DNA of 64,000 nt from Mytilus edulis (GCF_963676685.1 NC_092349.1:58883431-58947430); one strand, 5' to 3'; positions 11,401 through 23,928 are shown, counted from the first letter of the stretch. The notes: generated by a model from the letters alone, not told the origin. Numbers and translations are program-made.

Positions 11401-14400
11401 TAAAATCTAATTTATTTTTTAATAATTTTTGAGAACTTTAACTTGTAATGATAAAGCTATAAAAAGTCAAGAGAGAACAATTTCCAACCAAACTTTCAAT
11501 GGCTAATATCTCGAAAACAAACACACTGTCCTCTATATTTTTTTTTTGCTTTTTTGCTTCCTTTATTAATCCCCTATCAAGATAAACTAGTGTTTTGAAA
11601 AGTTAATTATTTTGAAACTGAGAAGCGAACTCCCTGCAACTAATTTATTGATTTTGGTACATTTGACCATAATCATGATAATATAGAATAGTGGATGGGA
11701 CAACTATTTTAAACGGCGTATAATTAGTCTAATATAGTCAAATATTGTCATCATTGGCTATATAACATAAATAAAAATGAGAATGGCAATGGAGAATGTG
11801 TCAAAGAGATACGTCCCGACAATAGAGCCGACAAGCACGCTTAGGTTCTGATAAGGTGGCACTAGTAGAGAAGGGTCTGCTGTTAGTTATTTGGTGTGGT
11901 ACTTTTTGTTCTCTTATTTTTTGGTTAAGCGGTGTGTTGATTAATGTCAGTCTATTTCCCAGTTATTATTTTTATCAATGGACTAATGTATTGCCCCGTT
12001 GATATCCTCGCCCTCTGCTTTAAACCAGGACAGTCAAAACCGGCAGATTTAATCTTTTGACATTAGAATATGTCTAATTTTTTAGAGTTAATTTCAATGA
12101 GTACTGTCATTATATAGATATTACAGAAAAACTGTATAATATTAAGGATACTACCGATAGTAGAAGTCCTTCTTCATATCTTGATATTTTTCTCGATATT
12201 TACACAGGTGGAAGACTTCAATCAATGACGAACGTGATTATTTCAACGTTCCAACTGTATACTTCTTTTCATACTCAATAGTAAAATACCCTCTGCTCAA
12301 TTGTTTGTCGTTTTTATGTCTGAATCAATTCGTTATGCTAGTGCATGAAAACACTGTACGGACTTCTTTATTGAGGTATGCTCATTACAGAAAAAATACT
12401 TTAACAGAGTTATGAGGAAGAAGGGCTGAAATCGACTCAACACAAGTTTTACGGTTACCATGAAGATTTCTTAGTGCACCAACCAAGTAGCGACATGTTT
12501 TCGTTGTTTTATAAACCAGTACACACGTGTGATCTGAAATTTCGCTGATTGTGTTATATTCCCAATTGTGACATTTTGACTAAGTTTTAATTCGCATGAG
12601 GGTGATACATGTATAACATGACACGCTAATAATGCTACACAAAGTCAAGAATTCGACAGTTGTTTTCCATTTTTCCTTTTGTTGATATACAAAAAAGTAA
12701 AATCACAAAAATACTGAACTCCGAGGAAAATTCAAAAAGGCAAAATCAAAATCTCAATCACATCAAACCAATGGATAAAAACTGTTATATTCCTGACTTG
12801 GTATAGGCATTTTCATATGTAGAAAATGGTGGATTGAACCTGGTTTTACAGCTAGCTAAACCTCTCACTTGTATGAAAGTCGCATCAAATTCAATTATAT
12901 TGACAACGATGCGCGAACAAAACAGACACATTGGGTAAAAATATCAAAAACAGGGGTACAACAGTCAATATTGTGTTATCATCTTAATCACTATAAAAAA
13001 ACACAATTGTAACAAAAAGGCATACATCAAATTTAACAACCTCATTTTGCTTTTTTATTATACGATTTAATTTTTATATCTGTTTATGTAAAATCAACCA
13101 TAAAGGTTTGAAATATTCTAAGTGCTGGGACCCAATCTCTACACTGACAGGCACATGGTTACATTAACATAAGCTTAGACAAGAATTGCGCGTTTGACGC
13201 CACACAGGTAGAAATAAGATAATTTTGTCGTTATTTCATATAGGAAGATGTGGTATGAGTGCCAATGAGACAACTCTCCATCCAAATAACAATTTATAAA
13301 AGTAAACCATTATAGGTCAAGGTACGGCCTTCAACACTGAACCTTGGCTCACAGCGAACAGCAAGCTATAAAGGGCCCAAAAACAAAAAAAACTAGAAAC
13401 ATGTTTGAACTACATAAACAGACAAGTACTGTACATCAGATTACCGACTTAGGACAGGTGCAAACATTTGCAGCGGGATTAAACGTTTTAATGGTACCAA
13501 ACCTTCTCCCTTTTCTGAAACAATAGTATAACATCACAACATAGAAAAACACACTATAAAATATCCATTGGTAGGTTTAACTCAATAAAAAAAACGCAAA
13601 TTAACACACAATGAGCGAATAAATTTGATCTGCGATTCCTGAATGCAAATACATAGTTAATAAAAATCATAAGGGATAAATAATTGAGGTCAAAAGTAAA
13701 TAAACAGGTTTAAACAAAGTTAAAGTATGATACCGCTGTGAAATATTAAACAATTTTTAGAAAATCATCAATCATGACTAGTAAAAGCTAAATTTAAGCA
13801 TACTTAAAATAATAATACCTTTTGTAATCAGTCGATTCATGCTCTAGAAATATTTTTAATGGACCCATTTTGTCACGTTTTGCAGCCACTGAAAGAGATT
13901 CCTGTGCTTTTTGGCAATAAACTGCATCTTGCACAGTGTAAGCCCCTAAAAAATATAAAAAATACACTTGCAACAAAAGAGAAAATAAAACATTGAAAAT
14001 TGTAACATCTTAGGTCAAAGTCGACTAATTTCACCAACATCAAGTATAGGAGAGCGGTGTTGAATTTCAAAAATACTTTGTCCATTATGAGTTAGAGTGA
14101 AGTGTAAGAATTCGTTTAAAATGGTCTACACATATTTGCTGTCTATATTTTATTTGCTGTCTATGTTTCGTTGCTGATATTCTAATATTCCTTTCTATTT
14201 AGCTTCGTTTATAAATAATGAGTTTGAATATATTAGGTCATGATATTCTAATATTCCTTTCTATTTAGCTTCGTTTTAAATAATGAGTTTGAATATTAGG
14301 TCATTTCCGTGATTGGTTATTGCTCAAAATATACTCATTTATTACATATCTTGTGCAAGGCAATTGGGATTTGTCTCATATCAATATGTTTATCTCACTA

Positions 14401-17400
14401 ACGGTATTAGACATATAAAGTTTGGCATACATAATGCGTGGTTCGTCGACACAATGCTCATAAGTGGCGCCAGATTCAAATTAGATAGAGGGCCAAATCA
14501 AATACAAATCATGTTTGCATTAAAAACGGACAATTCCATAAAATGCTGATAAGGGAATATATTCCGGGGGGTAGAAAATTATCAATGTGTCCAATAATTC
14601 TACATTAATAAACAATAAACCAACAGAACATGAATATATTAATATTGATTTATGTCAAAACCAAAAAGGGCTGACTACTGTGCTGATGATTTCCCCTGTT
14701 ACGAAACATCTACCAGCAGTGTAATTTACCGAGTGATTCTTAAAACCATAATTTGTGGTACGCCAGACGCACATTTCGAAACCGGTTACGTAATTTTTAA
14801 AAACGAACAGTCAGAAATATATGAAGTATAGATCAATAAAATCTTAAAGATTTAGTATCAGAGAGTTAGATCAGTAAAACTGCATTAATCTATGATATGT
14901 TTTTTTCCCCTGAAAATTCATTCAAGCAAAATCAATTAAACTGATGTGTCGGATAACTAAGATACGTGCAAGTTTGTATAATATACATAATACTTGTACA
15001 TTTGGGTTTTGTTTTCAAAGAAGAGGGACGAAAGATACCATAGGGACAGTATAACTCATAATCTAAAACAAACTGACAACGCCATGGCTAAAAATTAAAA
15101 AAAAAAAACCCAGACAAACAATAGTACACATGAAACAACATATAAAACTAAAGAATAAGCAACACAAACCCCACCAAAAACTGGGGGTAAGATCAGGTGC
15201 TCCGGAGGGATAAGCAGATTTTGTTTCACATGTGGCACCCGTCGTGTTGCTCATGTTATAACATATCCGGGAAATAGTCTAATTCGGTAGGTCACATTCA
15301 TGAAAGGAAGGGGATTGTAGTTACGACGTAAGGAACATATCCGATATCATCTGTGAAACGGTAATTCGATAACGGTCAACCAACTCGTGATGGCGTCCGT
15401 AAAATTTACAAAGGGATGATTTCAACTTCACCATTTGGAACTCTTGGTTTAATAGCTTCCTTGTGAGCAGCAACCCTCTAACAAGAAAATCATGATATGA
15501 AAAACAAGCACGGGAATATCGTATCAATTGTCAATTTCTAGATGTAAGTCAAGATATCAGGCCGACTTAACTGTATCTGTTGTATCCTTTTTCTATCATG
15601 AATTAGAAAAAATACGTTGAACCACAAACGTCAAAATTATTCAATCGCGAAGTGGAATGAACTATTTGTGGATTCTTATAAATTCAATAGAACTTTTGGA
15701 CTATTTTAAACTCGGTCTATTTCTAAAATTAATTCTTACATACTTTTTATTTTTTAACCCTGTATGCTAACATTGCCCCTGTGAAATTTAAAAAAAATTG
15801 TTTGTATAAACATTGACCGACAAAAATATGTGACGTATAAATTTTCTGACGTCAGACACGCGAATCAATGAATGTGTTTGTAGATAGATGATTTTGTGTT
15901 CTGTTAAATTGTTCCTTTAAAAATTGTTACCCGATGATGACTGCTGCACCCATATTTTGACTATTTTATCTATTATTTCTGTTTAGTTAACGCATCATTG
16001 TAAATATAACGGAATTTGATGAGACTTTCAACAAAGTGAGAGGTTTAGCGCTATAACACCTGGTTTAATCCACCCTTTTCTACATTTGAAAATGCCTGTA
16101 CCAAGTCAGGAATATGACAATTCTTGTCCATTCGTTTTTGATGTGTTTTGTCATTTAATTTTGCCATGTGATTATGGATTTTCCAATTAGATTTTCCTCT
16201 GAGTTCAGTATATTGTGATTTTACTTTTTATCTCTAGTTCGATAAGATAGATATGTTCAACATAGCTACCAAATTTTGAATTTAAGTTAAGGGGGCTCGC
16301 GGGTCTAAATCATTTTTTAAATATAGGATTTCGCTATTTTTTTCTTTAAATAAACTTTATCCTATATTTAATGTAAGAATAAAATAAAAATATGGGGTCA
16401 CCGTTAATTTAAGCTCACGATCTGCCTTTGAAAGAAGCATGCATTTTTGTTAAGGTCCTTTTTTCTGTTAAATTAAAAGGAGGAAAAAAGGTAAAATCGA
16501 AATAAAAAAACTAATTACAGAAATCGCTTAAATTTTACAATAGTTTGGTTAAAGTACAGTTCATTTGAAAATAATAATAAAAAATATAGGTCACCGATTA
16601 ATTAAAAAAGTTATTTCAATTTTTATTAAAAAAAAAAAAATCATTTTTTTCACCAAAGGGAGATAAATTGGAGCTTTTCCAATGATTTTAACATTTTAAA
16701 AGTCATCTGTGTCTAAAACGAATTTATTTTTTTGGTCGATTTTTGTATCATATCATAAAGTAACAACTAATAGTGTAATAAATTAAATTTGTAATGAAAA
16801 AACAAATGTTTCAATTTTTGCTGGTTTTTTTTTGTAGCCTCGAGCCTCCTTAAGGATATTGCTAACTTCTCATCTTTTTTCCTAAGAAGTTCCTGTATGA
16901 ATTCAGCCTCACGATAATAAAAAAAAAACAGGTCGGCAAGAAGAGGGGCACAATTGGTTAACATTAGAATTCCGACAGTCTGTTGAAATACACGTCCTCC
17001 GAACGTAACAAATATGTTGTCAATCAAGAAATCAAGAATCTTGATAATATCAGATTCAGAGATTCTTTTGTTTGAATCAAAGTGATCCTTTATAAAGTAG
17101 GATTTATCCCTCCCTAAGACAAGATATTTGTATCTACGTTGGCCATTCTTTTTTTTTATGAAACAAAGCAATACCAACTCTTTCAATTTGTCTTTTAGTT
17201 TGGAATGTAGAATACTTGTGTAAAGATGAGAAAAGCCAAATGTTTTAATACTATTGCAAGATGAAAGAGAGTTAGATTGTATGTACTATAAAAAAAACTT
17301 TGGAATTGTTTAGTATCTACATCTGATTCACGTCACCTCTAGAATAAGCAGTTTCACAATAAATTTGAAGCCCGGCTTCGATTGCTGATAAAATAGATGT

Positions 17401-18855
17401 TAATAACTTAGAAAGAAGTTTCGTGGAGCACTTGGAAGACCCAGCAATATACCGTTGTTTGTAAGGACACTTATGTAGTTTAGGTATTCAATACAGTGAT
17501 GGAAGATCCAGTTCTTCATCTTTGGTTGAAATTCCAAAGGAACATAGAACAGACCTATGATTATCCAGAATTTCCTCATTGTTAAGTGTCGTGAGGGTAT
17601 ATGTTGAGTTTCCAAGTAATTTGGCAATACCTAGTTATACAAATTTTTACAATTTCTGAATGCTCTGCAAATCAGACAAAACATGATGTACGCTTGGATA
17701 TTTGGTCCCAATCTGTTGAATCCTGATAATTGCTATAAGGAATTTTAAGTCAATTTCATGTTGAAAAAACTCGCCTCCATTGATCTTTCCAAATTTGGTC
17801 AACTACTTTAATAGTTGAAATTAACAGTATTTTGGCATCTAATTGGTCAAATATGTTTTGTATTGACACAACCAAGAAGTAACATTCGATTTTTTTTAAT
17901 CAATTATAAGCAATTATTCATAGCTGTATTAAACTAATCTCTGCAACATAAATTATCGATTGCAGATGCTCTAAAATATTTGGAAGACCTTGTCCTACTA
18001 TTGCATCCGCCCTGGTTCTCATTGCAAGTTAAGTTCGGTTTTTGTCGCACTAGGTTATTGCATAATCAATGAATAGATGACTGGATTTTTAGCAACAACA
18101 TTTAGAACATACATGTAATCATCTGTGGCAATCAATAATTTAATAAAATTATGGTATTCGTTTAACTCACAGATTTTACATCACTTCAAGTAATAGAATA
18201 ACTTGGTGAAATAGACTTCTTAAAAAGGGTTTGGAATAGATCTGTAAACAAACATTTATTTTCATATTGTATAAACAAATACGAAAAATGAACGATCTTC
18301 TATTCGTTTTAGATTAAAAAAAGGTTTCCGCATAACTAGGCTTTGTCAACATGCACCTTAATCGTTACAAATTAAACAAATACAGTAGTCATTTTGTACT
18401 ACGTAACCTTTATAAACTCTTTAGTTAGATCTTTTTCTTGTACGTCACAAATGATATAATTAACTTACTATACATCTCATTTCAAAATTGATGAAATTTG
18501 TACTCACTTTATACTGATATAACATGTATTACATCATCAATTATGAAAGGTTCCTCTGAAAATACACCGTCCCTTACCAAAATATATTGAACATTACACT
18601 TTTTAAATTTCCTACGCCCGAAGCGCATTTTAAAATGATTTATTAATTTACCTTACCAAAAGACGTTGGATGGAGCATTCCATCTTTAACGCCTTGAACA
18701 AAGTTGGTGTTTAATGCTTTCATCCTTTTGTCTTTCGTTTCTGTCCACATCCAGTCACAGAAATCGTAATCATTACATGGTTTGTCGGAAAGTGTACACT
18801 GTAGTAGTTTACTGACGGCAGCGCCACTGACACACCTTGGACTGGCTTTCCACAT
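8459..18855 (-). CDS. tenA: TenA/THI-4 family (thiaminase II-like) protein, four coding exons
   Basis: Minus-strand exons are 18855-18657, 13945-13819, 11222-11030 and 8647-8459, all with AG/GT borders. They join in frame to 235 codons and a TGA (8461-8459). TenA is a haem-oxygenase-fold enzyme that hydrolyses thiamin breakdown products (aminopyrimidine salvage) or, in some lineages, degrades thiamin. Seen in order: KDGML (D58, family Asp), FGAYTVQDAVY (65-76), IPCGRLWPW (156-164, with C158 at the nucleophile position) and NGEANFF (E226, family Glu). Length fits the family (~220-240 aa). The start is the ATG at 18855. The same exon could begin at 18885 after a TTCAG, but an in-frame TGA at 18864-18862 blocks extension. 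An upstream signal-peptide exon cannot be excluded. Introns of 4.7, 2.6 and 2.4 kb hold transposon remains. Fold assignment is confident; substrate is unknown. Confidence 0.8.
8859..10165. mobile_element. TIR element with TAA target duplication, in TenA-like intron 3
   Basis: The 1,307-bp element has near-perfect inverted ends starting TGCCCGCGTCACACTGTCCC and is flanked by TAA at 8856-8858 and 10166-10168. A 3-bp TWA duplication is typical of PIF/Harbinger elements. The interior is crowded with CATCGT/CTTCGT-type hexamers, including direct copies of AATCCATCGTGTAGCCTTCG near 9880-9930. No transposase is evident; the short open frames are products of the hexamer repeats. It looks non-autonomous. 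Confidence 0.7.
10320..11020 (+). mobile_element. Retroelement 3' fragment with reverse-transcriptase C-terminal segment
   Basis: From 10322 the frame reads [19 protein letters not shown], a [11 protein letters not shown] block, SNIPAAPAY and YISQLIRYS. This is the conserved region downstream of the catalytic core in a reverse-transcriptase family common in mussel repeats (Penelope-like or non-LTR; class uncertain). The noncoding tail runs through CCATGGCGTTGTCAG to a terminus near CGTCCCTCTTTTA at 11020, ten bases from the end of TenA-like exon 3. Oriented opposite to the host gene. Confidence 0.65.
12125..12600 (+). mobile_element. Decayed reverse-transcriptase fragment (second subfamily)
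   Basis: One frame reads KDTTDS followed by SSYLDIFLDI and GGRLQS, aligning with the [10 protein letters not shown] block of the other copies. Downstream the frame is broken by indels. It lies in intron 2 of the TenA-like gene, antisense to it. Confidence 0.45.
12694..12990 (+). repeat. Repeat family B copy
   Basis: Carries the landmarks AAATACTGAACTCCGAGG, TTCCTGACTTGG and GGTGGATTGAACCTGG, closely matching 38443-38770. In intron 2 of the TenA-like gene. Confidence 0.65.
13240..13400 (+). repeat. Interspersed repeat family C (SINE-like)
   Basis: Starts near GATGTGGTATGAGTGCCAAT and GAGACAACTCTCCATCC and runs through 'aaagtaaaccattataggtc'. Copies or pieces occur at 58850-59075 (-), 61190-61405 (-), 40575-40780 (-, diverged), 50485-50640 (+, diverged), 48150-48190 and 63800-63860 (+). 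The short open frame here is not a gene. Confidence 0.6.
14176..14306 (+). repeat. 65-bp tandem duplication
   Basis: Two adjacent, nearly identical copies of a segment beginning TGATATTCTAATATTCCTTT and ending AGGTCA. They differ only by small indels. In intron 1 of the TenA-like gene. Confidence 0.7.
15020..16240 (-). mobile_element. Composite retroelement remnant with RT C-terminal fragment
   Basis: Reading minus strand: a family B piece (16235-16010), a segment shared with 38800-39010 (15900-15610), an RT fragment (15590-15320) with [17 protein letters not shown] and [13 protein letters not shown], and the noncoding tail ending at 15021 with the AGAGGGACGAAAGATACC terminus. The order matches the tail at 10.3-11.0 kb. 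Part of the middle (the YDKRDDF to SNIPAAP block) is missing. Lies in intron 1 of the TenA-like gene on the same strand. Confidence 0.6.
16767..17640 (-). pseudogene. Decayed reverse-transcriptase core
   Basis: The minus-strand frame includes LVLGRDKSYF, then FGGRVFQQTVGILMLTNCAP and LLADLF, corresponding to the palm motif-B region (usually GIPMGTNCAP in this family). Upstream, out of frame, TFGFSHLYT (about 17245-17220) occupies motif A, where the family has TFDFSTLYT, so the catalytic Asp is Gly here. Frameshifts separate the pieces. Clearly dead; lies in intron 1 of the TenA-like gene. Confidence 0.6.
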
Positions 18856-18994
18856 GACTTTTCACAATAACGTTGCTTTGCAAAACTGAATGAATTATGT
18901 AACATAAACAATGAGATAATATTTAGCTTAAGTGTTTTGATTTCCGATTTTCCTTCCCGCTTTACGCTAGTTTACACAATACATAATTGGGAAA

Positions 18995-19140
18995 ACCTAT
19001 AAAAGAGGGACGAAAGATACCAAAGGGACAGTCAAACTCATAAATCCAAAACAAACTGACAACGCCATGGCTAAAAATGAAAAAGACAAACAGAAAAACA
19101 ATAGTACACACGACACAACATAGAAAACTAAAGAATAAAC
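18995..19140 (-). repeat. Retroelement 3' tail fragment
   Basis: Matches the noncoding tail of the RT elements: AAAGAGGGACGAAAGATACC followed by GGGACAGTCAAACTCATAAA and CAACGCCATGGC. No coding part. Lies upstream of the TenA-like gene's first recognised exon. Confidence 0.65.
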
Positions 19141-19338
19141 AATAATCATTGTGTAACTTCTCTATGTCTTTTTTTTTCGTGAATCAATATTGTTCATATG
19201 CCATTTATTTGATAAATAGTTGCAAATGTGTACTAATTTCTGGAAAATAATCTGTAACTGATTTCGTCCCATTGTTACAATTCCATAAACTTAAAATTCA
19301 TTAGATCAATTTCAAAATGTCCTATGAATAGCAAAAAC

Positions 19339-19372
<34 letters not shown>
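19339..19372. repeat. Poly(A) tract
   Basis: An uninterrupted run of about 33 A residues, followed by CGCAAGAA; possible tail of a retroposed insert or a simple homopolymer. Confidence 0.8.
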
Positions 19373-19373
<1 letters not shown>

Positions 19374-21139
19374 GCAAGAAATTTGTTCTTCATGATTTTT
19401 TTTCAATTAAACTATAATAATACAATATTAATAATAATTCAATACTAATTTTGTCACAATAAGCCAATAAAACAACTTTTAAATGTGTACTCACCATTTC
19501 CTACAAAATTCGTTTAAAGAGAAATTCAAGATTTAATGATTTAGAAGAATATGTGTTGAACATAAAAAATGTTATCGTTTAACAATACTTCCCTTAACCT
19601 AACTCACATACGCACAATAACTATATATTCCTTATGTCTAGATGAATAAAATCTAGAATTTAATTTTAATATTTAGGATACTAAATACAAGTTAACAAAC
19701 TAAATATTTCACCTTACCCACTGCAAAATAAGTTTACAAACTGTTGACTCTTCCCTTTCCTTTTACATGCATAAAGCGTTCACTTGTAGGATATAAGACT
19801 CATCTCTACATTATAATTTATTCAGTTTGTTAAAGTTATTTTTCATTTGTTAAAATATAGTATGACTCCTTTCGTTACAATAACAATTTTTTTAGAAATA
19901 CATGTGAACGAGATCCGTTTACAGGATTCGTACAAGTACATTTAAACAGGATGTTTTGACGAGCTAAACAGTACCAATTGTAAATGTCAAGGTACAAATA
20001 TTCGTCATCTTTTGATTTATTGTACATTTAAACATATAACTTGAATTGGTTTTAGTGATCTGTTATACTACTAAGGTTAAATACTTACAATTCAGTTGAA
20101 CGAGGAAACAATAATAGCAGACAAATTGGGATATATTGTTTTAAGGAAAATATTAAGTCGTTAAAAAATTTTAATGTCCAGTTTTGTCCAATATGCTTCC
20201 TTCTGTACAATTGAAAAATTTCATGTTATTCCTGACTGTTCGAAAAAAAAAATTACATTTGCCTGACATGCAAATTAGTCTTCAAGTTGAAATGAAATTC
20301 AAGATCTTGAGTTTCCAAGAAGCAACTGAATTTCCAATTGGTAAACCGAAGAGACAATCGTTCACAATCTAGGAGATTGTGGGGTGGAGGAGGGGGTCCA
20401 ACCATATGTCACATTTAAATGCATTGATCGTCCAAAAAAGTGAGTTTCCAACCCCCGAAACCACTTTCCTACAAAGAAACCGCTAGGGGGACACGATTCT
20501 GGAGACACGATTCTAAAATCGAAGCCTGGAAATGAGTACTTATGAAGGTAAATCAAAATGTTCTTTCATTCCCCAAAACTGGGGAAGATCGGTTAATTGA
20601 TTGCGTGTTGAATTTAATACCAGGCTCAAGCTAGCAGCCACTACTGCACGAAAATAGAATTTTATGTTGGGGAGAGGGGGGGGGTAAGTTTTCTATTCTT
20701 CTAAAAAGATATTCTGATCCCCAATTTGATGAAAAGTTTTTTTTCGTCTGGTCAAGCAGATGACAAAAAAAATCTGAATCCAAATTTTCCCCTTACCTTA
20801 TTGTGTAAAATATTGAAAAAAATAATTTGATTGATAGCGTTGAAAAACTAAATACGATTGATCGCGCTTTGTGTGAAAACAAATTTCCGACTGAGACAAA
20901 AACATAGCCCCTGGAAGTTTAAATGGTTGCTCCCTACCACAAGGAGGCGGAGCTAGACTGTGCATTAACAACTTTTGAGATGGAAGTTAATGCACTGGTT
21001 TAAGCTCCTCCCATTCTTTGCTTTTCAAACGAGAAGTTCTCTACGGCGGGATTGGAGAGTGAAATAACTAAAAAATCATTCAGTTAACGCACTCTGCTAA
21101 AAATAACCGAGTTAACTCACCAGAAGATCAAAGGAAAAT
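19373..21139. other. Intergenic DNA with a small hairpin
   Basis: No gene is recognised. A short inverted repeat at 20943-21012 pairs GGAGGCGGAGCTAGACTG with a matching arm ending GCTCCTCC around a 16-base loop. It sits beside the 3' end of the LINE fragment. Low-complexity G-rich stretches at 20375-20395 and 20665-20690 resemble repeat debris. Confidence 0.4.
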
Positions 21140-22190
21140 TTACCATTCATGTTACAATTAAATGAAATTGAGTAGAAAGAAGTCTGCCTGAATTGCTAGA
21201 AATCATGACTTTGGATTTACTTATATTAACTTTCAGTCCCCAATTATTGCAATAGATCTGTAGTTTATCAAGACATTCTTGTAGACCCCTAGGAGCAGAA
21301 AGCAAAATTAGATCATCTGCATACATCAGACTATTAAGTTTTGTATTATTTAGTTTAACTGGAAAGGAATCCTCATCAAATATATCGGGAATATCATTAA
21401 CAAAAATGTTGTATAAGATGGGACTTAAATTATATCCCTGTCTCACTCCTATAAAAGATGAAAAAGTGTCAGTTACATGATTGGGATCAATTTTCACTGA
21501 CAATCAGCACGGAATTGTCTATATTTTGTTTTTCTTGCTTTTCTGTATTTTTTTCAGTGAAGCAAAGAATGAGGATCTAATATAAGGATGTTTGTTATTT
21601 TTTTGAAAAGCTTTTCTTTATCGAATAACTGTTTTTTCATATTTATAAGGGGTAGGTCAAACCATTTAGACTGTTGACTTTTCTTCACTTTAGCAGTACC
21701 ATTTACCTTTTTTATAATCTTGTTCTTAATAGAAATAATAGCTGACTCATAAAGGATATTATTCAGATCTTGTATCATAATATTTGAATCACCAGTATAG
21801 TTTGTGTTATTTAAGGTTTTTATTTTTTCTTGAATCAATGGTGAAGCTAGAGCATTTTGGAATTTATCTGCAGAATTTTCTTCCCCTATATATTGGTTTG
21901 GTATAAAGTGAACATCTTTTTGCACTGTATTAAATTTACAGTTAACCCTTAAGATTGTGGATACTTGGCAGTGATCAGGGAGGTCGGCTTCAAAATCATG
22001 AACCTTAAAAAACAGTATATTACTTAAAAGAGATTTTCAGAAGATATACAAATAGTCTACCACACTACTTCCCACAGGGGTGTGGCAAGTACACTGACCA
22101 ATGAAATCACCAAGGGTTCTACCATTTAAGATCCGGATCCCTGTCTGCACACACAAGTCGTTAAGTGTCTTGCCCCTATATAAGGATGAG
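21140..22190 (-). pseudogene. Internally deleted LINE (endonuclease/reverse transcriptase)
   Basis: Reading minus strand: 22150-21970 encodes an AP-endonuclease C-terminus (NGRTLGDFIG, SSVVDY and FEADLPDHCQV, the SDH-like motif). Then comes a linker (21925-21554, 123 codons). Next, 21503-21147 is an RT piece with GVRQGYNLSP (motif B) and LMYADDLILLS (motif C). The RT N-terminal half including motif A is absent, and a TGA interrupts the endonuclease part. This pattern is typical of jockey/CR1-type LINEs. It is a defective copy. Confidence 0.7.
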
Positions 22191-23913
22191 GCTTAGAAAC
22201 GGGGAAATGCGAGGGTCTGAAATGTGTCACGAAAGTGTTAACAAGTGAAATATGTTTTTTTTTATATAAAAATTGCAAAAGAAATAAGTCTGAGTCGCTG
22301 TGAACATTGAAAACAAGAACAGGTTGAAAAGGTCGTATGAATAATCAATTATAATTTCGGTCATTTCTTTTTAAATATTCATGAGGGAAACTGATATCAT
22401 GTCAGTGACTGTATATGACATAGAAATATACGGTCAACGCATTTTTACTGCTCAAATAGAACGAGTGCAGTATAAACAGAAATACCACCAGAGCGTTTTC
22501 TTGTGAGTGCAGACATTGGCCGAATAAGATGCACAGCTTTAAAATCTGTTATTTACAGTACATCCTCAAGAGAGCAATGGGTATTCAGTAAACAAAAATA
22601 TCTGTTTTATTCAATTCACTAATAAAAATCTGAATCACTGCACTTGTTGTATCCTTTTAGTTTAAAACCATTAATATTCCAACAGCTTACATGTAAAGTG
22701 TTTTTGATAACCATTACACAGAAGGAAAAAAAATAATCAGACATAAAAAAGACGAGCAAACTTAGATACCCATAGATATAAATTTCTTATACAGTAATGT
22801 AACAAATTTTACAGTAAATAGAGTAATAAAGTAATGTTTCGTGGGGAAAATTTAGTTGATTATATAGGGAATCATTGAAGCATGACTGGAGCCCCCCTCT
22901 TTAGGTCAGTCAGCGGGCCCCCTTATGAAAAGTTCTGGATCCGCCACTGATTGACATTCTCAAACATTAACGTTCGCGGAGTTTCTGTCTCTTTGAGAAA
23001 AAAAGTAAATCACTAAATCTTAATTGTGTTTGAAACAATAATTTCAATTATTAATAAAAAAATCATAATAAAGTAATCATTATGATTTTTATAAATGAAT
23101 GAAATATTTTGTTGAAATTAACCAATGTGCGAAATACATTAAGCGGAAATCAACGACCTACCAGATAAAATCACAAACATGACAACTGTGTATTCATTTA
23201 TTTTCGTGGATATTTAATTATAGAATTAACAATGTGTTGATCATCAAATTTGTGGTTCACATTAACCACGAAATCAACGAAAGTTGGTATCCAACGAATA
23301 TTAGTGAATTAAAAGGCTATAAAAAGACATTACAAGAAGAAAGAATACAACCAAGTGTAGTTGAATTCAACAATGAAAAATGTAAATAAAGAGATGACTG
23401 AAGCATCACACATATGATGAACAAATGGGATAATAGAAAACAACTAGGGCTGATATTATTCAACCGATGTTTGAGAATCAGATAAAAAAATGTTATATAT
23501 AACCACTTTCAATTCATTAGAAAAAAACTTATAATATAAATTAAAATTTTCGATATTAATGTTCTGTTGATATTTCTACAGTTCAGTGATTACTAGGATT
23601 ACAAGTGAACTGATTTTGACTTACATTGTGGTATATTTGTTACGTTATATATTAACAATGACTTAAGGATTGTCACAGTTAGCACCCTTTATTTAGTCTC
23701 ATTTAATATTTTTTGCGCATACAAAATGTAAGAAATTTTATAGCTAACTGAACATAAAAAAAGGTTAAGAATATTAAAAAAAAGTGATATGCAAATGAAA
23801 ACAAAAATAGTTGGTTCTTCATACAGGTATATTTTGCAAATTGTAAAATGTTAAAAGACCGGTGAAGTCTCATTGCAATAAAAAGCATAGATTTTCTAAC
23901 ATGGTGTTGTACT
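22191..23913. other. Intergenic DNA, no gene seen
   Basis: AT-rich. A short piece at 22880-22950 (GGTCAGTCAGCGGGCCCCC, then GGATCCGCCACTGA) resembles TE debris. Nothing else can be supported. Confidence 0.4.
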
Positions 23914-23928
23914 CTTACCTAATGAAGG

